The position numbers and the translations under genes are program-made. From Methylophilus aquaticus (GTDB lineage: Bacteria; Pseudomonadota; Gammaproteobacteria; Burkholderiales; Methylophilaceae), in contig NZ_JAVCAP010000001.1 in the NCBI RefSeq assembly GCF_030769565.1, positions 301,113 to 365,112 of the forward strand: a DNA stretch of 64,000 nt, in the 5' to 3' direction. Under the pieces are notes generated by a model, which saw nothing but the letters and a program-made list of their open reading frames with translations, ran no database searches and was not told the DNA's origin. Of the stretch, positions 36,903 through 46,343 are shown piece after piece (the stretch's first letter is position 1; each line of letters opens with the position of its first letter).

Positions 36903-37691
36903 ATGAAAAAAATATGGATAGTGCTGGCAGCGACGTCTGCCTTGTGGGTGTCGGGATGGGCGCAGGCAGAAGCGGATCCGAAGTTGTGGTCAGTGGTGAA
37001 GGAAGCCTTTTTTCCCAAGCGAGACATTCAAGAAGTTGAGTTTCTCAAGGTGGATGGGCCTAAACGTGCGGAGAGCGGTGCACAAGTGCCCGTGACCTTT
37101 ACCTATGACAAGGCCGCTGCCAATGGGGTTGTACTCAAGAAGTTGTATGTGATTGTGGATGCCAACCCCATCCAGTTAGCCTCCACCTATCACCTGACCG
37201 ATATGCTGGGGGGATTCCAAATGTCTACCCGTATCCGTCAGGAAACCGATTCTTTTGTGCGTTTGATAGGGGAAACTGCAGATGGCAAGCTTTACATGGG
37301 TAAGCGCGAGATCCGTGCAGCTGGTGGCTGTGGCGGAACAGTAGACAACAATGAGTCAGAAGTGCGCGCGGCGGCGGGTAAAATCAAACTGAGTGCAGAT
37401 GTTCCCAAATTTGGCGAAGCCTCAACAACGACCTTCAACATCAAGCACGTGATGCGGACCGGGCTGCAGCGTGACTTGGTATCGCAAGGGTATGTGCCAG
37501 CCTTTTACATCAATAAAACAGTGTTTACCTACAATGGGAAAGAGTTAATGACGGTAGACGTGGGCGTAGGTACCAGTGAAGATCCTTATATGAAATTCAG
37601 CTTTATCCCGGATGCACCAGGGACGCTGGAAGTGGTGGCAACCGATAATGAAGGCAAGACCTTCAGTAAATCAATTAATGTTAACAACTAA
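36903..37691 (+). CDS. fused SoxY-SoxZ-like carrier protein, Sec-exported
   Basis: 262 residues with a Sec signal ending QAEA. The SoxY-like part (about 30-145) closes with the full swinging-arm motif GGCGG around C143. The SoxZ-like part follows (HVMRTG, then EDPYMKFSF). It belongs with the SoxYZ-like carriers associated with quinoprotein dehydrogenases in methylotrophs. Unlike the 5.6 kb paralogue it keeps GGCGG and uses Sec rather than Tat export. GGGGGAAG precedes the ATG, and a terminator follows, so it is probably a single-gene unit. Confidence 0.85.
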   Translation: MKKIWIVLAATSALWVSGWAQAEADPKLWSVVKEAFFPKRDIQEVEFLKVDGPKRAESGAQVPVTFTYDKAAANGVVLKKLYVIVDANPIQLASTYHLTDMLGGFQMSTRIRQETDSFVRLIGETADGKLYMGKREIRAAGGCGGTVDNNESEVRAAAGKIKLSADVPKFGEASTTTFNIKHVMRTGLQRDLVSQGYVPAFYINKTVFTYNGKELMTVDVGVGTSEDPYMKFSFIPDAPGTLEVVATDNEGKTFSKSINVNN

Positions 37692-37711
37692 GCATTTGTG
37701 GACTGGAAACC

Positions 37712-37741
37712 AAGGCCTCGCAAGAGGCCTTTTTGTTTTTT
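37712..37741 (+). terminator. terminator of the second SoxYZ-like gene
   Basis: 8-bp stem AAGGCCTC / GAGGCCTT, GCAA tetraloop, then a T-rich run. Confidence 0.9.
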
Positions 37742-37791
37742 GCATGCAGTAAAAATGATAAAATACCCTAATCAGAGTAAGGAGATTTGGC

Positions 37792-38211
37792 ATGAAAAGT
37801 TTTCGTAAAGAGTTGTGGTTCAACATCCCCGCCCGTATGGACTTTAAAAACATCACCAGTGATGTGATTGCCTGTGTACGTGAAAGTGGCGTGAGAGAAG
37901 GGTTGGTATTGATTAATGCCATGCATATCTCGGCCAGTGTGTTTATTAATGATGATGAAAGAGGCCTGCACCATGATTACAAGGTGTGGCTGGAAAAACT
38001 GGCCCCGCATGAGCCGGTGAGCGGCTACCGCCATAACGATACCGGCGAAGACAACGCTGATGCTCACATCAAGCGCCAGATCATGGGGCGCGAAGTGGTC
38101 GTCGCCATCACCGAAGGCCAGCTGGATTTCGGTCCGTGGGAACAGATTTTTTATGGCGAGTTTGATGGTCGTCGTAACAAACGCGTGCTGGTCAAGATTA
38201 TTGGCGAGTAA
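37792..38211 (+). CDS. YjbQ/UPF0047 family protein
   Basis: 139 residues with the family blocks [35 protein letters not shown] and [26 protein letters not shown]. YjbQ proteins have been described as a secondary thiamine-phosphate synthase activity; the physiological role is unsure. AAGGAG precedes the ATG. The U32 gene follows six bases later. Confidence 0.88.
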   Translation: MKSFRKELWFNIPARMDFKNITSDVIACVRESGVREGLVLINAMHISASVFINDDERGLHHDYKVWLEKLAPHEPVSGYRHNDTGEDNADAHIKRQIMGREVVVAITEGQLDFGPWEQIFYGEFDGRRNKRVLVKIIGE

Positions 38212-38217
38212 ACACAG

Positions 38218-39573
38218 ATGACGATGAAATCACCAGAGCTGCTGGCCCCGGCCGGTGACCTTGACCGCATGCGTACTGCCTTTGACTATGGTGCGGATGC
38301 AGTCTATGCCGGTCAACCACGCTACAGTTTGCGCGTGCGCGAGAATGATTTTTCCATGGAAAATCTGTCTATCGGCATCCAGGAAGCCCATGCCCGCGGC
38401 AAAAAGTTTTTTGTTGCCAGCAATATTTCACCGCACAACGCCAAGGTGAAAACCTATATGCGCGACATGGCGCCGGTGATTGCCATGCAGCCCGATGCGC
38501 TGATTATGGCCGATCCCGGCCTCATTATGATGGTGCGTGAACAATGGCCTGAAGTGCCCATACATCTCTCGGTACAGGCCAATGCCGTCAACTATGCCTC
38601 GGTGAAATTCTGGCAGCGCATGGGTCTGACCCGCGTGATTTTGTCGCGCGAGTTATCGCTGGATGAGATTGCAGAAATCCGCGAGGAATGTCCAGAGATG
38701 GAACTGGAAGTGTTTGTCCATGGCGCCTTGTGCATTGCCTACTCTGGCCGCTGCCTGCTCTCCGGTTATTTCAACTCGCGCGACCCCAATCAGGGCACCT
38801 GTACCAATAGCTGTCGCTGGGATTACAAAGTGCATGACGCCGAGCCAGATGCTGCCGGCGTCATCCGTCTCAAAGAATTTGACTTCCAGGCCGAAATGGA
38901 AAAAAGCAATCTTTCTTCCTGTGGGTCCCTGCCACGCCATCCGGCTGCAGATCAAGTGTTCCTGATTGAGGAAAAAGGCCGTCCCGGCGAATTGCTGCCG
39001 ATGATGGAGGACGAGCACGGCACCTATATCATGAATAGCAAGGATTTACGTGCCATTGAGCATGTGGAAAAATTGATTGCGCTGGGCGTCGATTCCTTGA
39101 AAATCGAAGGCCGCACCAAATCTCGCTATTATGTGGCACGTACCTGCCAAAATTACAGGCAGGCAATCGATGATGCCATGGCCGGACGGCCATTTGACTG
39201 GCGCTTGTTGGGTGAACTGGAAAACCTCGCCAACCGTGGGTATACCGACGGCTTTTATCAGCGTCACCATACCGCGGAACATCAGAATTATATACAGGGA
39301 CATTCCAGTGCAAACCGTAGCCTCTATGTCGGGGATATTGTTGATTATGATCAAGCGCAAGGGTTGGCCTCCATTCAGGCCCGCAACAAATTTGGTGTAG
39401 GCGATAAATTGCAACTGATCCATCCAAGTGGCAATCGGGATATTGTCGTAGAGCAATTATTTAACAAAAAGGGTGAGGCCATACAAGAGGCTTCTGGCAG
39501 TGGTCACTTTGTTAAATTACCGCTGGTGGCTGAGGCCTTGCATAATGCGATGGTCGCCAGATATTTGATTTAG
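38218..39573 (+). CDS. yegQ: U32 peptidase-like tRNA hydroxylation protein (YegQ/TrhP)
   Basis: 451 residues. It opens with PELLAPAGDLDRMRTAFDYGADAVYAG and has the family run ELEVFVHGALCIAYSGRCLLSGY with the four-cysteine region NQGTCTNSCRW. The U32 signature includes SLKIEGRTKSRYYVA. TrhP acts in forming 5-hydroxyuridine at the wobble base of tRNA. The length agrees with YegQ. It forms a probable pair with yjbQ. Confidence 0.92.
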   Translation: MTMKSPELLAPAGDLDRMRTAFDYGADAVYAGQPRYSLRVRENDFSMENLSIGIQEAHARGKKFFVASNISPHNAKVKTYMRDMAPVIAMQPDALIMADPGLIMMVREQWPEVPIHLSVQANAVNYASVKFWQRMGLTRVILSRELSLDEIAEIREECPEMELEVFVHGALCIAYSGRCLLSGYFNSRDPNQGTCTNSCRWDYKVHDAEPDAAGVIRLKEFDFQAEMEKSNLSSCGSLPRHPAADQVFLIEEKGRPGELLPMMEDEHGTYIMNSKDLRAIEHVEKLIALGVDSLKIEGRTKSRYYVARTCQNYRQAIDDAMAGRPFDWRLLGELENLANRGYTDGFYQRHHTAEHQNYIQGHSSANRSLYVGDIVDYDQAQGLASIQARNKFGVGDKLQLIHPSGNRDIVVEQLFNKKGEAIQEASGSGHFVKLPLVAEALHNAMVARYLI

Positions 39574-39605
39574 CCAGTTCATTAATACTGGTCAATCTAG
39601 CCAAC

Positions 39606-39632
39606 AAAAAAGGGAGCATAGCTCCCTTTTTT
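39606..39632. terminator. bidirectional terminator
   Basis: 12-bp perfect stem AAAAAAGGGAGC / GCTCCCTTTTTT with a three-base loop, between the converging U32 and CBS genes. Confidence 0.92.
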
Positions 39633-39648
39633 GCATCAGTAAATGCGG

Positions 39649-40080
39649 CTAACTGTGAATATAGCTTTCCAGCTGCCTGATCAGCTCCTGTTGATAGTCA
39701 ATTGTTTCTTTGAGTACATCACCAATCGAGAGCATGCCTAGCATTTTTCCATTCTCCACCACAGGCAAGTGGCGTATGCGCTTTTCCAGCATGGTGTTCA
39801 TGGCGCTTTCAACCAGATCCGCCGGATTGGCTGTAATCACTTTGTCGGTCATGACTTCGCTAATCAGCGTCGACTTGGATGAGCGGCCTTGCAGAATGAT
39901 TTCTCTGGCATAGTCACGTTCGGAGAAGATGCCTACTAAGTTGCCGTCCTTGATGACTGCCAGCGCACCGATTTCATACTCGGCAAGAATCACCAGCGCG
40001 TCATACACCGGTCGACTGGGTGCAATGCTGATAATGCCCTGATTGTGCTTGTTGTTTAGAATCTGTTGAAGAGTTTTCAT
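39649..40080 (-). CDS. tandem CBS-domain protein
   Basis: 143 residues, two CBS repeats: ALVILAEYEIGALAVIKDGNLVGIFSERDYAR and AMNTMLEKRIRHLPVVENGKMLGMLSIGDVLKE. Such stand-alone pairs bind adenosine nucleotides and often regulate other proteins. GGGAGAAG lies before this ATG; a GTG one codon upstream is in frame. Confidence 0.88.
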   Translation of the reverse strand: MKTLQQILNNKHNQGIISIAPSRPVYDALVILAEYEIGALAVIKDGNLVGIFSERDYAREIILQGRSSKSTLISEVMTDKVITANPADLVESAMNTMLEKRIRHLPVVENGKMLGMLSIGDVLKETIDYQQELIRQLESYIHS

Positions 40081-40155
40081 CACTTCTCCCTGTTCTGCTT
40101 ACATGCGAATGCATAATATACACCGATCTGCCGTAGAGAAAAATAGTGCTTTCCC

Positions 40156-40183
40156 TTGACATAATTAGGAAGCTAACTATAAT
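40156..40183 (+). promoter_or_regulatory. consensus sigma-70 promoter with operator-like repeats
   Basis: Exact TTGACA and TATAAT hexamers, 16 bases apart. The inverted repeat TAATTAG (40162-40168) / CTAATTA (40188-40194) brackets the -10 box, and GAAGCTAA occurs twice in direct order (40169, 40184). A repressor bound here would block RNA polymerase; the MarR protein encoded next is the obvious candidate. Confidence 0.75.
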
Positions 40184-40193
40184 GAAGCTAATT

Positions 40194-40733
40194 ATGTTGC
40201 AGCTCAGAGACCTTCCTACCCCTGAAATATTGCAGAAGTTTGTTCAGCGTTACCCTGAAGCAGACGTCACTGCAATTTCAAGCTTTCTCATGCTCTTGCG
40301 TGTTGCCACCGATTTGTCGTTGGCGCTGGATGCCTGTCTCAGTAAGCATGGCTTGCTGCAGGGGCGCTGGTGGGTACTTATTTTGCTCATGCGTGAAGAT
40401 AATCTGACCTCTACGCCTTCAGTGCTGGCAGAAAAGCTCGGCGTGTCACGCGCTACCATGACTGGCTTGCTGGATGGGCTGGAGCAGGGTGGGCTGGTAA
40501 AGCGTGTGTTTAGTCAGGCTGACAGGCGCAGTGTGCAGGTGCAGTTGAGTGCAGTCGGCCAGTCAAAACTAGATACGGTAATGCCGGATTATTATGCCCG
40601 CGTCAGATTGTGTATGCAGCAATTGCCGCAACAACAACATGCAGAATTACAGAAAATTCTCGGCGTAATCGTGCAGGGAATGCCTGCCTGGGATGCGCAG
40701 GCTGGAAGTTTAACAATAAAACAGGAGCTTTAA
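40194..40733 (+). CDS. MarR-family transcriptional regulator
   Basis: About 179 residues. The winged helix includes PSVLAEKLGVSRATMTGLLDGLEQGGLVKRVFSQADRRSVQVQLSAVG, the MarR DNA-binding hallmark. The start is set by elimination: in-frame starts at 40146 and 40182 lie in or before the promoter -10 box, leaving ATG 40194, only about four bases after the expected transcription start. Probably autoregulated. The downstream SnoaL-like gene begins right after its stop, and an EamA transporter follows. Confidence 0.85.
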   Translation: MLQLRDLPTPEILQKFVQRYPEADVTAISSFLMLLRVATDLSLALDACLSKHGLLQGRWWVLILLMREDNLTSTPSVLAEKLGVSRATMTGLLDGLEQGGLVKRVFSQADRRSVQVQLSAVGQSKLDTVMPDYYARVRLCMQQLPQQQHAELQKILGVIVQGMPAWDAQAGSLTIKQEL

Positions 40734-41111
40734 ATGACTACATTAGCAGAGACTTTTATTCAATTAAACAAGCAGTTTGATGCTGCTTTTAACAGCAAAA
40801 ATACACAGGCAATTGGTGCATTATATGCAGCGGATGCAACTGTGATGCCCGCGCCTGCAGGTCAGCCAGTGGTCGGTCGCCAGGCTGTGACCGAGTTTTT
40901 TGGCGGATTGATATCAGCTGGCGTGATTGAACACCAGCTCACCATGACACAGGTGGTGACTGCGGAAACATTGGCTACGCAGTTTGGCACATGGGCTGCT
41001 GCCATGGTAGGTACGGATGGCGTCAAGCAGCAATTTGGCGGCAATGTGCAAGTGACCTACCAAAAACAGGCTGAGGGCCATTGGTTAGTGGTTGCCCACA
41101 TCTGGAACTAA
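40734..41111 (+). CDS. SnoaL-like (DUF4440/SgcJ-type) protein
   Basis: 125 residues of the NTF2-like fold: FIQLNKQFDAAFNSKNTQAIGALYAADATVMPAPAGQPVVGRQAVTEFF at the start and a final WLVVAHIWN. Such proteins bind small molecules or act as isomerases; nothing specific can be said. It begins directly after the marR stop, behind CAGGAGC, and is likely co-transcribed. Confidence 0.8.
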   Translation: MTTLAETFIQLNKQFDAAFNSKNTQAIGALYAADATVMPAPAGQPVVGRQAVTEFFGGLISAGVIEHQLTMTQVVTAETLATQFGTWAAAMVGTDGVKQQFGGNVQVTYQKQAEGHWLVVAHIWN

Positions 41112-41143
41112 TGATTCAGTAGTAGAAAAACGGAAAATCTGGC

Positions 41144-42064
41144 ATGGAACAATTGGCTAAACAGCGGTCGCAGGCATTGGCAGCTTTGCTACTGTTGACC
41201 TTGATATGGGGTTACAACTGGGTTGTGATGAAGAGTGCGCTGCAATACGCCGGTCCGTTCCAGTTTGCCGCCATGCGCACATTTTTTGGGGCATTGGTAC
41301 TCTTTCTTGTGATGTTTTTCGCGAAAAGACCGATGCGGCTGCAAGCATTTCCAACCATGCTGGTGCTGGGTATTTTGCAAAATGTCGGCTTTACCGGTGT
41401 GCTGATGTGGGCACTGGTAGAGGGCGGCGCCGGTAAAACCGCCATATTGACTTACACCATGCCGTTCTGGGTGATGCTGTTTGCATGGCCGCTGCTGGGT
41501 GAGCGTGTCCATGGCTGGCAGTGGCTGGCTGTACTGTCTGCAGTATTGGGCATGTTGCTTATTTTTGATCCCTTGCATCTCAAGGCTGATCTTTTCAGCA
41601 TGGCCTTGGCAGTATTGTCCGGGGTTTGCTGGGCATTGTCTGCCATTATGACCAAGCAGTTACATCGCAGACTACCTGACCTCGATTTGATGAATCTGAC
41701 TGCATGGCCAATGCTGCTGGGGTCGCTACCGATGGTGCTTTTTGCATGGTGGATGCCCTCTATGCCAATCCAATGGACGCCATATTTGATTGGTGCCGTA
41801 CTATTTAATGTGGTGTTGTGTGGTGCATTGGCCTGGACCTTGTGGTTGTTTGCTTTGCAGCGGTTGCCAGCAGGGGTGGCCAGTATGGCCTCGATGCTGG
41901 CGCCGGTGATTGGCGTGGTTGCAGCGTGGATTCAGTTGAACGAAGTTCCTGATGGCATGGAGTTGACAGGAATGGCGCTCATTATCTTTTCGCTGACATT
42001 AATTTCTATCTTGATGATGCGACCTGCGTATAAAGTGGTGCCAGCGCCTGCCACAGCGGTTTAA
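41144..42064 (+). CDS. EamA/RhaT-type DMT exporter
   Basis: 306 residues, ten hydrophobic segments in two repeats (LTLIWGYNWVVMKSALQYAGPFQFAAMRTFFGA, and later WMQLNEVPD-type end, here WIQLNEVPDGMELTGMALI). Third gene of the MarR cassette; an efflux role for a compound sensed by the MarR protein is reasonable inference. A terminator follows. Confidence 0.87.
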   Translation: MEQLAKQRSQALAALLLLTLIWGYNWVVMKSALQYAGPFQFAAMRTFFGALVLFLVMFFAKRPMRLQAFPTMLVLGILQNVGFTGVLMWALVEGGAGKTAILTYTMPFWVMLFAWPLLGERVHGWQWLAVLSAVLGMLLIFDPLHLKADLFSMALAVLSGVCWALSAIMTKQLHRRLPDLDLMNLTAWPMLLGSLPMVLFAWWMPSMPIQWTPYLIGAVLFNVVLCGALAWTLWLFALQRLPAGVASMASMLAPVIGVVAAWIQLNEVPDGMELTGMALIIFSLTLISILMMRPAYKVVPAPATAV

Positions 42065-42081
42065 TCTGAGCGTGTTTACTT

Positions 42082-42109
42082 AAAGGCCTGATATTTTCAG
42101 GCCTTTTTT
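42082..42109 (+). terminator. terminator of the MarR-SnoaL-EamA cassette
   Basis: 10-bp stem AAAGGCCTGA / TCAGGCCTTT with a five-base loop and T run. Confidence 0.9.
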
Positions 42110-42216
42110 GTATCAATTGCTGTGAGTAATAGTGCTGCAAACGCAGTCAGCGCCTGTGGTAAAATCACAAAAATAAATCAACTCAATACCATTGTTTAAA
42201 AATACAAGGAAGCAAG

Positions 42217-42945
42217 ATGGCTGGACATAGTAAATGGGCCAATATTCAACATCGTAAAGGCCGTCAAGATGCCAAACGTGGCAAAATTTTTACCAAGCTG
42301 ATTAAGGAAATTACGGTTTCAGCGCGTATGGGTGGCGGCGATACCGCCATGAATCCACGCTTGCGCGCAGCGGTGGCGGCTGCCAAAGAAGAAAACATGC
42401 CTTCGGACAATATTACGCGTGCCATTAAAAAGGGCACCGGTGAGCTGGAGGGCGTGAGTTATGAGGAAATCCGTTATGAAGGCTATGGCATTAATGGCGC
42501 GGCCATTATTATTGATTGCCTGACTGATAACCGCCAGCGTGCCGTGATGGATGTGCGTCATGCGCTGACAAAGCATGGTGGCAATCTCGGTACAGATGGC
42601 AGCGTGGCCTTTATGTTCAAGCACTGTGGTCAGCTGGTGTTTGAGCCTGGCGTGTCGGAAGATGCCGTGATGGAAGCGGCGCTGGAAGCCGGTGCCGAGG
42701 ACATTATTACGGATGAAGATGGCAGCATTGAAGTGATTACAGCGCCAGGAGACTTCGTTACAGTAAAAGAAGCCCTTGAGGCGGCAAGCTTGAAAGCCGT
42801 GATGGCGCAAGTGACGATGAAGCCGTTGAATGAAGTGGTGTTTACCGGTGAAGATGCTGTCAAAATGCAAAAAATTCTTGATATGCTGGAAGATCTGGAT
42901 GATGTGCAAGAGGTCTATACCTCGGCTGTGATTGACGAGAGTTGA
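42217..42945 (+). CDS. yebC: YebC/PmpR family protein
   Basis: 242 residues starting [23 protein letters not shown], the family signature. YebC proteins act as DNA-binding regulators, and related members assist translation of proline stretches. It lies directly before ruvC, the classic order. AAGGAAG ribosome site. Confidence 0.96.
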   Translation: MAGHSKWANIQHRKGRQDAKRGKIFTKLIKEITVSARMGGGDTAMNPRLRAAVAAAKEENMPSDNITRAIKKGTGELEGVSYEEIRYEGYGINGAAIIIDCLTDNRQRAVMDVRHALTKHGGNLGTDGSVAFMFKHCGQLVFEPGVSEDAVMEAALEAGAEDIITDEDGSIEVITAPGDFVTVKEALEAASLKAVMAQVTMKPLNEVVFTGEDAVKMQKILDMLEDLDDVQEVYTSAVIDES

Positions 42946-42957
42946 TCAGCTCGCCCA

Positions 42958-43518
42958 ATGGCCACATACCGTATATTAGGCATAGATCCGGGTTTGCGGG
43001 TCACCGGGTTTGGTGTCATCGAGGCGGTGGATGGCAAATTAAACTATGTGGCCAGTGGCGTTATTAAAACAGCATCAGCCAAAAAAAGTGCGCATGGCGA
43101 AGCCGAGAGAGAGGCCTTGCCAGAGCGTATCAAAGTGATTCTCGACGGATTGTTTGAAGTCATCACGACCTATCAGCCGGCACAAGTGGCCATTGAAAAG
43201 GTCTTCGTCAACGTCAATCCCCAGTCTACTCTGCTCCTTGGGCAAGCCCGCGGTGCGGCGATTTCCGCCGCAGTCATCAAACAATTGCCGGTGGCGGAAT
43301 ATACCGCGTTACAGGTCAAGCAGTCTGTGGTTGGTAACGGGCATGCACAAAAAGAACAGGTGCAGGAAATGGTCAAGCGCTTGTTGAAGTTGCCCGCCAA
43401 TCCGAGCCCGGATTCGGCAGATGCACTCGCTTGTGCCATTTGCCACGCACACGGTGGTCAAGGGTTAGGTGCGCTGGCAACCGCTGGCTTTAGAGTGAAA
43501 AATGGAAGGTTAATATGA
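42958..43518 (+). CDS. ruvC: Holliday junction endonuclease RuvC
   Basis: 186 residues. The catalytic acids are visible: first Asp in [12 protein letters not shown], Glu in VAIEKVFVN, and the [14 protein letters not shown] end. It cuts four-way junctions moved by RuvAB. Its stop overlaps the ruvA start (ATGA). Confidence 0.97.
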   Translation: MATYRILGIDPGLRVTGFGVIEAVDGKLNYVASGVIKTASAKKSAHGEAEREALPERIKVILDGLFEVITTYQPAQVAIEKVFVNVNPQSTLLLGQARGAAISAAVIKQLPVAEYTALQVKQSVVGNGHAQKEQVQEMVKRLLKLPANPSPDSADALACAICHAHGGQGLGALATAGFRVKNGRLI

Positions 43519-44090
43519 TTGCACGCCTCAACGGACGCCTGCTGGAAAAGTCTCCGCCCTTGATTGTCATCGATTGCAATGGGGTAGGTTATGAGGTGGA
43601 AGTGCCCATGAGCACTTTTTTTAACCTGCCTGAGCTGGGTCAACCGGTACAGATACTCACGCATATGGTGGTGCGCGAAGATGCGCAGTTGTTGTACGGC
43701 TTTGGTAGCGAGCAGGAAAAAAATACCTTCAAGCAGTTGCTCAAAGTCAATGGCATTGGTGCTAAATCAGCCTTGTCGATACTGAGTGGTGTGAGTGTCA
43801 GTGATTTGATGCTGGCAGTCAACCAGCAGGAAGTCGGATTGCTGACGCGCATTCCCGGTATTGGTAAAAAAACGGCTGAACGCTTGTTGCTGGAGCTGAA
43901 GGATAAATTTGTGGTCTCGGGTTCGACCTCAGCACAGCCGACGATCAAAGCGGCGACCGATGATATTCTGAATGCATTGCTGGCCTTGGGGTACCATGAG
44001 CGAGAAGCTGCTGCCACCGTTAAGCTTTTAGAGCCCGGCACAGGTGTGAGTGAAGGCATCAGGCAGGCATTAAAATATTTATCAAAGTAA
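43515..44090 (+). CDS. ruvA: Holliday junction helicase subunit RuvA
   Basis: 191 residues. OB domain ([28 protein letters not shown]), two helix-hairpin-helix motifs ([16 protein letters not shown] and [16 protein letters not shown]), and a C-terminal RuvB-binding domain. It binds junction DNA and loads RuvB. Confidence 0.97.
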   Translation: MIARLNGRLLEKSPPLIVIDCNGVGYEVEVPMSTFFNLPELGQPVQILTHMVVREDAQLLYGFGSEQEKNTFKQLLKVNGIGAKSALSILSGVSVSDLMLAVNQQEVGLLTRIPGIGKKTAERLLLELKDKFVVSGSTSAQPTIKAATDDILNALLALGYHEREAAATVKLLEPGTGVSEGIRQALKYLSK

Positions 44091-44217
44091 GCCGGCCTCA
44101 AGGCTTGCATTGGTAGGCATTCAATAATCAATGTCAACCATGATAAGATGGCATAAATAACGAATTTGAAATGCGGCAAGTGTGCAGTAAGCAGTCACCC
44201 ACCGTAGCCGATGACCC

Positions 44218-45264
44218 ATGATAGAAACCGATAGACTTGTCGCACCCGCTGCCGAAAGCGTTCAGGAAGAAGCGCTGGAACGTGCTTTACGTCCAAAGTT
44301 GCTGGATGAGTATGTCGGACAGGAAAAAGCACGCGGTCAACTGGAAATTTTTATCAATGCAGCCCGTGGTCGCAGCGAAGCGCTCGACCATGTGCTGCTG
44401 TTTGGCCCGCCCGGTCTGGGCAAGACTACCCTTGCACACATCATTGCTAAAGAAATGGGCGTCAATTTGCGCCTGACTTCAGGCCCGGTGCTTGAACGTG
44501 CCGGTGATCTGGCCGCATTGCTGACCAATCTCGAACCCAATGATGTGCTGTTTATCGATGAAATTCACCGGTTGAGCCCGGTGGTTGAAGAGATTTTGTA
44601 TCCTGCCATGGAAGACTATCGGCTGGATATCATGATCGGTGAAGGTCCGGCGGCACGCAGCGTTCGGCTGGATCTGCCGCCATTTACCCTGATTGGGGCC
44701 ACTACGCGTGCAGGGATGCTGACCAATCCATTGCGCGATCGCTTTGGCATTGTGGCACGCCTTGAGTTTTATACCCACGATGAGCTGGCTAAAATCGTCG
44801 TCCGCTCTGCCAAGTTGCTTGAAGTTGAAATGCAGGCAGCAGGGGCCTCTGAAATTGCGCGCAGGGCACGCGGCACGCCGAGGATCGCCAACCGTTTGTT
44901 ACGGCGGGTACGTGATTATGCACAGGTGAAATCTGATGGCGTGGTGACTGATACCATTGCCGATGCTGCACTTAAAATGCTCGATGTTGATCAGCTTGGT
45001 TTGGATGTGATGGACCGTAAACTGTTGCAAGCGGTACTGGAGAAGTTTGCTGGCGGTCCTGTTGGGTTGGATAATCTGGCTGCAGCCATTGGGGAAGAGC
45101 GTGACACCATAGAAGATGTGCTGGAGCCCTACCTGATTCAGCAAGGTTATTTAATGCGAACCCCGCGGGGACGCGTTGCGACCATGCTGGCTTACCAGCA
45201 TTTTGGATTAAAACCCCCCGCCAGTATGGTCGGTGGGGAGTCCTGGCAAGACTCGGCGCCATAG
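44218..45264 (+). CDS. ruvB: Holliday junction helicase motor RuvB
   Basis: 348 residues. AAA+ ATPase with Walker [13 protein letters not shown], Walker [10 protein letters not shown], and the arginine-finger region. The C-terminal winged helix ends [16 protein letters not shown]. It drives branch migration with RuvA. It lies 127 bases after ruvA; ybgC begins two bases after its stop. Confidence 0.98.
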   Translation: MIETDRLVAPAAESVQEEALERALRPKLLDEYVGQEKARGQLEIFINAARGRSEALDHVLLFGPPGLGKTTLAHIIAKEMGVNLRLTSGPVLERAGDLAALLTNLEPNDVLFIDEIHRLSPVVEEILYPAMEDYRLDIMIGEGPAARSVRLDLPPFTLIGATTRAGMLTNPLRDRFGIVARLEFYTHDELAKIVVRSAKLLEVEMQAAGASEIARRARGTPRIANRLLRRVRDYAQVKSDGVVTDTIADAALKMLDVDQLGLDVMDRKLLQAVLEKFAGGPVGLDNLAAAIGEERDTIEDVLEPYLIQQGYLMRTPRGRVATMLAYQHFGLKPPASMVGGESWQDSAP

Positions 45265-45265
45265 C

Positions 45266-45661
45266 ATGTTTGTGTTTCCCGTACGCGTGTATTACGAAGA
45301 TACTGATGCCGGTGGCGTGGTTTACCACAGCCAGTATTTAAATTTTATGGAGCGCGCACGTACCGAATGGTTACGCAGTCTTGGGTTTGCGCAAACCCTG
45401 CTGCGCCAGCAGGAGCAGGTATTATTTGTGGTGCACAGTATGCACTTGCAGTATAAAAAACCAGCCAGATTTGATGACACCTTGCTGGTTTCTTCGCAGC
45501 TGCTGGCCATGGGCCGCAGCAGTTTTACCTGTCAGCAGCACATATTGCGGGACGAGGTTGTTTTATTGGAGGCACAGGTCAAAATCGCCTGTGTGCACGC
45601 AGATTCATTTAAACCCACGGGTATTCCAGCCCGTATCAAAATAGCACTGGAGTCTTCATGA
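45266..45661 (+). CDS. ybgC: acyl-CoA thioesterase YbgC (Tol-Pal system)
   Basis: 131 residues, hotdog fold. The active Asp lies in YYEDTDAGGVVYHSQYLNFMERARTEWLR. First gene of the Tol-Pal cluster; the stop overlaps the tolQ ATG. A longer open frame overlaps ruvB and was not used. Confidence 0.95.
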   Translation: MFVFPVRVYYEDTDAGGVVYHSQYLNFMERARTEWLRSLGFAQTLLRQQEQVLFVVHSMHLQYKKPARFDDTLLVSSQLLAMGRSSFTCQQHILRDEVVLLEAQVKIACVHADSFKPTGIPARIKIALESS

Positions 45662-46332
45662 ATGTAACAAACGATATGTCAATATTCACCCTGATCACTG
45701 GTGCCAGCTTGCCTGTGCAGCTGGTCATGTTGATTTTGCTCATCACTTCCCTGATCTCATGGTGGTATATCTTTATCAAAGTATTTTCTCTCAAAACAGC
45801 CACAGAAAATATTGATCAGTTTGAAGCACAATTCTGGGCCGGGGGCGATTTGAATGACCTGTACGAGCGCATTTCGGCAGGCCATAAAACGCCACAGGGC
45901 ATGGCTAGCATTTTTCAGGCTGGATTAAAAGAGTTTATACGCTACAAACAGCAAAAAGATACCGAAGTCAGCGATGTGATGGAAGCAACACGTCGTGCCA
46001 TGCGTGCGGCGTATAACCGCGAGCTCGATTACCTTGACTCGCATTTGCCATTTCTGGCGTCTGTAGGTTCCGTCAGCCCTTACATCGGCTTGTTTGGCAC
46101 CGTCTGGGGCATCATGAATGCGTTTCGCGGCTTGTCCACTGTGGCGCAAGCAACCTTGAGTCAGGTCGCGCCCGGTATTGCAGAAGCCCTGGTGGCCACC
46201 GCAATCGGCCTGTTTGCGGCGATTCCGGCAGTGATTGCTTACAACCGCTTTGCGGCAGGGGTAGACCGGCTCTCGGTGCGTTACGAAAGCTTTATTGAAG
46301 AATTTACCAATATTCTGCAACGCAGAGCCTGA
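45658..46332 (+). CDS. tolQ: Tol-Pal system protein TolQ
   Basis: 224 residues, three membrane segments (about 18-38, 132-155, 170-195). The conserved pore-lining helix reads GSVSPYIGLFGTVWGIMNAF, followed by AEALVATAIGLFAAIPAV. With TolR it forms the proton-driven motor for outer-membrane constriction. ATGA overlap with ybgC. Confidence 0.97.
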   Translation: MNVTNDMSIFTLITGASLPVQLVMLILLITSLISWWYIFIKVFSLKTATENIDQFEAQFWAGGDLNDLYERISAGHKTPQGMASIFQAGLKEFIRYKQQKDTEVSDVMEATRRAMRAAYNRELDYLDSHLPFLASVGSVSPYIGLFGTVWGIMNAFRGLSTVAQATLSQVAPGIAEALVATAIGLFAAIPAVIAYNRFAAGVDRLSVRYESFIEEFTNILQRRA

Positions 46333-46343
46333 CAGGAGCGCTT

